Shown: positions 15,046-17,943 of the stretch, one piece after another
Layout of the letters: every line of letters starts with the position of its first letter
Position numbering within the stretch: position 1 is the stretch's first letter
Made by a program: the position numbers and the translations under genes
The notes under the pieces: generated by a model
Told to the model about the DNA's origin: nothing
Seen by the model: only the letters and a program-made list of their open reading frames with translations
Database searches by the model: none
Assembly (NCBI GenBank): GCA_964372035.1
Contig: CAYJPK010000040.1
Location: forward strand, 1 to 17,943
DNA length: 17,943 nt
From: CAYJPK01 sp964372035
GTDB lineage: Bacteria; Desulfobacterota; Desulfovibrionia; Desulfovibrionales; Desulfovibrionaceae
Direction: 5' to 3'

Positions 15046-15486
15046 ATGTTGATTAGACAAGAAAATAGAAGTAAAGAGTTGGTATCAGAACTTAAAGAAA
15101 TCTGGCTTAGAAGTGTCAAAGCTACACATCTTTTTTTAAGTGAAGAGGATATAATAAAACTCATTCCTTTTGTTGAAATTGGCTTAGAACAAATTGAAGT
15201 TCTAGTTGTTGAGTATAGCGATAACTTACCAATCGGATTCATGGGAATTGATGGTAATAAACTTGAAATGCTGTTCTTAGATACTCCTTTCATGAAAAAG
15301 GGATACGGTAGAAAACTGCTTACTCAAGCTATTGATGAATTTAATGTTGAATATGTTGATGTTAATGAACAAAACCCTAATGCCGTTGAATTTTATAAGG
15401 CGATGAGTTTTAGTCAATATGATAGGAGTGCAGTTGATGACCAAGGTAATAATTTTCCTATATTAAAATTAAAGTTGAATAGGTAA
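15046..15486 (+). CDS. GNAT-family N-acetyltransferase, YjaB-like
   Basis: A 146-residue single-domain GNAT protein. It resembles E. coli YjaB along its length as I recall that sequence: an early I-W-L-R-S-V-K-A-T-H-x-F-L segment, P-I-G-F-M-G in the middle strand, L-F-L-D before the acetyl-CoA loop, V-N-E-Q-N-P-N-A-V-E-F-Y-K, and a late V-D-D-Q-G-N-N-F-P-I-L. The acetyl-CoA pyrophosphate loop reads M-K-K-G-Y-G-R; the usual leading Arg or Gln of the Q/R-x-x-G-x-G motif is methionine. The substrate is unknown. GGAG sits 7 nt before the ATG, directly behind the ilvE terminator, so expression seems to need terminator read-through or a promoter hidden inside the end of ilvE. Confidence 0.85.
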   Translation: MLIRQENRSKELVSELKEIWLRSVKATHLFLSEEDIIKLIPFVEIGLEQIEVLVVEYSDNLPIGFMGIDGNKLEMLFLDTPFMKKGYGRKLLTQAIDEFNVEYVDVNEQNPNAVEFYKAMSFSQYDRSAVDDQGNNFPILKLKLNR

Positions 15487-15526
15487 ATTAAAAATAATTG
15501 ATTTGTTTTTGTTTAATTTAAAGTAG

Positions 15527-15562
15527 CTATAGGCAAAATACATCAGTGTATTCTGTCTATAG
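15527..15562. repeat. Long imperfect hairpin (16-bp stem, TCAG loop)
   Basis: Outer arms ctatag/ctatag, then one G-T pair, C-G and A-T, one A-C mismatch, and an inner arm aataca/tgtatt closing on a four-base TCAG loop. No T run follows on either strand, so it is not a standard terminator. It could be an RNA structure in the acetyltransferase 3' end or a miniature repeat; a genome search for other copies would tell. Confidence 0.6.
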
Positions 15563-15640
15563 GGCTCACGGTTGATGAAAGAATTTTTTGAAAGAGAAGC
15601 TGGCTATAAAACGGATTAACGTGCATTTTTTTTGACTTTC

Positions 15641-15682
15641 CCATAATTTATCTTGACATAAACTATGGTAAGCATGTATATA
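15641..15682 (+). promoter_or_regulatory. Promoter of the EF-G paralogue with overlapping dyad
   Basis: Perfect -35 TTGACA (15653-15658) and -10 TATATA (15677-15682) are 18 nt apart, giving a leader of about 100 nt. An inverted repeat with 11-bp arms and one mismatch, ccataatttat (15641-15651) and ataaactatgg (15658-15668), is centred on the -35 with six bases (cttgac) between the arms. A protein bound there would block RNA polymerase, so I read it as a candidate operator. Confidence 0.55.
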
Positions 15683-15791
15683 TAAGTAGAATATTAATAA
15701 AAATATTTTTTAATATTTGTAGTTTAAGTTTATTTTTGGAGTAAGTTTATTAGATCGATTTCATTATAAAATATAGTTTAAGGGAGTAAAT

Positions 15792-17855
15792 ATGTCCGAA
15801 TTACAAGGTCAAAGGACTTATGCCCTTGTGGGTACTGGTGGCAGTGGTAAGACTTCATTATCAGAAATGTTGTTATTTCAAACGGGAGTTATTAATCGCC
15901 TTGGTGCTATCGAAGAAGGCACTACAGCATTAGATTATGAGCCAGAAGACGTTAAAAGACGTGGCTCTGTTACTCCTGGTTTTGCAAGTTATTCTTGGGA
16001 TAAAGAGAAACATTTTTTAGTTGATATTCCTGGTGACGCTAATTTTGCTGGCGATATAAGCTATTTACTCTCTGGTGTTGATAGTGTCTGTTTTGTGATT
16101 GATGCTGTTGATGGTGTTCGTCCTTTAACAAAACGGCTTTGGCAATACGTTAACGAAGCAAGCTTACCAGCTGTTGTTTTTGTAAACAAAACTGATAGAG
16201 ATAGAGCTGACTTTGATACTGCTGTTGCTGGGCTTAGCACAATTTTAGGTATTAAACCTGTATTTTTATATGTACCAATTCGTGAAGGTGAAAACCTTAC
16301 TGGCATAGTTGATGTTTTAGCAAATAAAGCTCTTATGTTTGGTGAAGATGGTGCGACTAATCCTGCTGAAATTCCTGCGCATTTAATTGATGACATTGCA
16401 CTTTTGCGTGATACGGCTATTGAAAATATTGCTGAAAGTGATGAAGATTTAATGGAAAAATACCTTGAAGAAGGTTCCCTTAGCGATGAAGATTTAGTTA
16501 ATGGTCTTCGCCAAGGTGTGCTTAATTGTGAGCTTGTACCTGTTGTTTGTGGTTCTTCACTTCAAAACAAGGGTGGCAAAGAATTATTATCCATTATTGC
16601 TAAATATTTACCATCTCCGCTTGAGCGTGTGCCATTTATGACTGAAGAAGGTGAAGGTGTTCACGCTGACCCAAGCTCAAGCCCAACTTGCTTTATATTT
16701 AAAACTATTGCAGATCCTTTTGCTGGTCAACTTAGCATTGCTCGTGTTGTAACTGGCTCAATTAGCTCAGATTTAACCCTTAAAAATCAAAGCAGTGGTG
16801 AATCTGAACGCCTTAGCAGTTTATCATATTTAAACGGTAAGGCACAAACTCCTTGTAAGGAAAAAGCTGGTCCAGGATCTATCGTTGCTATTGCTAAACT
16901 AAAAAATACTAAAACTGGCGATACTTTATGTGAAGAAAAAGCTCCAGTTAAAATTGCAACTCCTGAATTACCTCCTCAATTAATTACTTTTGCACTCGCT
17001 CCAAAAGAAAAGGGAGATGAGGACAAAGTATATGCAGCTGTTCAAAAATTACTTGATGAAGATATTACCTTAACACTTTCACGTGACGAGGAATCAGGCG
17101 ATATTTTACTAGCTGGCATGGGTCAACTCCATATTGAAATTTCTGTTGAAAAAGCTAAACGTCGCTATAAAACTGAAATTGAATTAAAAACACCGAAAGT
17201 TCCATACCGTGAAACCTTACGTGGTAAAGCGCAAGTTCAAGGTCGCCATAAAAAACAAAGTGGCGGACGTGGTCAATTTGGTGATTGTTGGATTGAGCTT
17301 GAAGGCTTGCCTCGTGGCGGTGGTTATGTATTTGAAGATTCCATTGTTGGTGGTGCAATTCCACGTAACTATATTCCAGCTATAGATAAGGGTATTCAAG
17401 AATCAGCAGCTCGTGGATTTTTAGCTGGCTACCCTGTTGTTGACTTTAAAGTACGCTTGTATGATGGAAGTTATCACAATGTTGACTCCTCTGAAATGGC
17501 GTTTAAAATAGCTGGTTCTTTAGCTTTCAAAAAGGCTATGGAAAGTGTAAAGCCTGCCCTACTTGAACCTATTATGCTAGTTTCAGTTACAATTCCTGAT
17601 GAGTATATGGGTGATATTATTGGTGACTTATCTTCACGCCGAGGCAAAGTACTTGGTTCAGACTCACAAAGTGGAATTTCTGAAATCAAGGCTCACGTGC
17701 CAATGAGTGAAGTTCTTCGCTATGCACCAGATTTACGCTCTATGACAAGTGGACAAGGTGTATTTACTATGGAGTTTGGTCATTATGAAGAAGCACCACC
17801 ACCTATCGTTGAAAAAGTTGTAGCTGAATATGAAAAAATAAAAGCAGCAGAATAA
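15792..17855 (+). CDS. fusA: Elongation factor G paralogue (EF-G2 type) with altered GTPase motifs
   Basis: A 687-residue five-domain EF-G-like protein. Domain I: P-loop G-T-G-G-S-G-K-T at 14-21 (canonical EF-G has A-H-I-D-A-G-K-T), switch I R-R-G-S-V-T at 56-61 instead of the R-G-I-T-I type, switch II D-I-P-G-D at 78-82 where canonical EF-G has D-T-P-G-H, and N-K-T-D at 132-135. Domains II to V are complete, including the domain IV segments R-G-Q-F-G-D, G-G-A-I-P-R-N-Y-I-P-A and G-S-Y-H-N-V-D-S-S-E, and the closing E-F-G-H-Y-E-E. The full domain IV argues for a ribosome-binding translocase-like factor, not a tetracycline-resistance or RF3-type protein. It is a lone gene, apart from rpsL/rpsG/tuf where the housekeeping fusA usually lies, so a second EF-G is expected elsewhere. 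Confidence 0.88.
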   Translation: MSELQGQRTYALVGTGGSGKTSLSEMLLFQTGVINRLGAIEEGTTALDYEPEDVKRRGSVTPGFASYSWDKEKHFLVDIPGDANFAGDISYLLSGVDSVCFVIDAVDGVRPLTKRLWQYVNEASLPAVVFVNKTDRDRADFDTAVAGLSTILGIKPVFLYVPIREGENLTGIVDVLANKALMFGEDGATNPAEIPAHLIDDIALLRDTAIENIAESDEDLMEKYLEEGSLSDEDLVNGLRQGVLNCELVPVVCGSSLQNKGGKELLSIIAKYLPSPLERVPFMTEEGEGVHADPSSSPTCFIFKTIADPFAGQLSIARVVTGSISSDLTLKNQSSGESERLSSLSYLNGKAQTPCKEKAGPGSIVAIAKLKNTKTGDTLCEEKAPVKIATPELPPQLITFALAPKEKGDEDKVYAAVQKLLDEDITLTLSRDEESGDILLAGMGQLHIEISVEKAKRRYKTEIELKTPKVPYRETLRGKAQVQGRHKKQSGGRGQFGDCWIELEGLPRGGGYVFEDSIVGGAIPRNYIPAIDKGIQESAARGFLAGYPVVDFKVRLYDGSYHNVDSSEMAFKIAGSLAFKKAMESVKPALLEPIMLVSVTIPDEYMGDIIGDLSSRRGKVLGSDSQSGISEIKAHVPMSEVLRYAPDLRSMTSGQGVFTMEFGHYEEAPPPIVEKVVAEYEKIKAAE

Positions 17856-17900
17856 TTATTTTGTTATAAATCTAAAGTAGTTATTTAGCCTAAACTATAA

Positions 17901-17935
17901 AAAGGAAAGATATTTTAAGTCTTTCCTTTTTTTTT
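17901..17935 (+). terminator. Rho-independent terminator of the EF-G paralogue
   Basis: Perfect 10-bp stem, aaaggaaaga (17901-17910) against tctttccttt (17920-17929), a 9-nt loop and six further T (17930-17935), 45 nt after the stop codon. Confidence 0.9.
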
Positions 17936-17943
17936 GCTCTAAA

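Larger units (their letters stand above)
15487..15791 (+). other. 305-nt intergenic region with hairpin and promoter
   Basis: Gap between the acetyltransferase and the EF-G paralogue. It contains a long imperfect hairpin (15527-15562), a dyad (15641-15668) over the -35 of a good promoter (15653-15682), an AT-only inverted repeat at about 15690-15718, and the ribosome binding site AGGGAG (15781-15786), 5 nt before the next gene. No terminator with a T run follows the acetyltransferase gene. I saw no convincing coding sequence; a 14-codon frame at 15575-15619 has no ribosome binding site. Confidence 0.6.

Noticed and set aside
15575..15619. 14-codon open frame in the intergenic region before the EF-G paralogue
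   Set aside because: No ribosome binding site, very short, and no family recognised; a decayed gene end cannot be shown.

Overview
The window is a low-GC (roughly one-third to two-fifths GC by eye) bacterial chromosomal segment with tightly packed, co-oriented housekeeping genes. The order DUF177 - rpmF - plsX - fabH - fabG - acpP - fabF - glyA - dCMP deaminase - ribD - ribE - ribBA - ribH - nusB is one I recall from Desulfovibrio and relatives. I therefore read this as a Desulfovibrionales-type bacterium, AT-rich as in host-associated members of that group. This is inference from gene order and protein character; the species cannot be read from the sequence.

Layout. (1) Positions 54-11200, minus strand: one 14-gene run from a promoter near 11172-11200 to a rho-independent terminator at 54-94. 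It joins ribosomal protein L32 and the DUF177 protein, phospholipid and fatty acid initiation/elongation (plsX, fabH, fabG, acpP, fabF), one-carbon supply (glyA), pyrimidine salvage (dCMP deaminase), the complete riboflavin pathway set (ribD, ribE, ribBA, ribH) and the antitermination factor NusB. Gaps are mostly 2-20 nt, and two ribosome binding sites overlap the stop codon of the gene before. The exception is the 185-nt acpP-fabF gap, which holds a strong hairpin and a possible internal promoter. (2) Positions 11230-13775, minus strand: a two-gene unit of a secreted M99 peptidase resembling Helicobacter Csd4 (Gln-x-x-Glu...His zinc site) and an MFS transporter. (3) Positions 13776-14043: a divergent control region. 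(4) Positions 14044-17935, plus strand: ilvE with its own terminator, a YjaB-like GNAT acetyltransferase starting directly behind that terminator, a 305-nt intergenic region with a long hairpin and a dyad over a good promoter, then an EF-G paralogue with altered GTPase motifs, closed by a terminator.

No mobile element, CRISPR array, tRNA or rRNA was seen. The points most worth a second look are the atypical zinc site of the M99 protein, the EF-G paralogue whose switch II histidine is replaced by aspartate and whose promoter carries an 11+11 bp dyad, the His-to-Gln change in the RibB half of RibBA, the hairpin after acpP, and the dyad in the ilvE leader. I saw no convincing entirely new multi-gene system.
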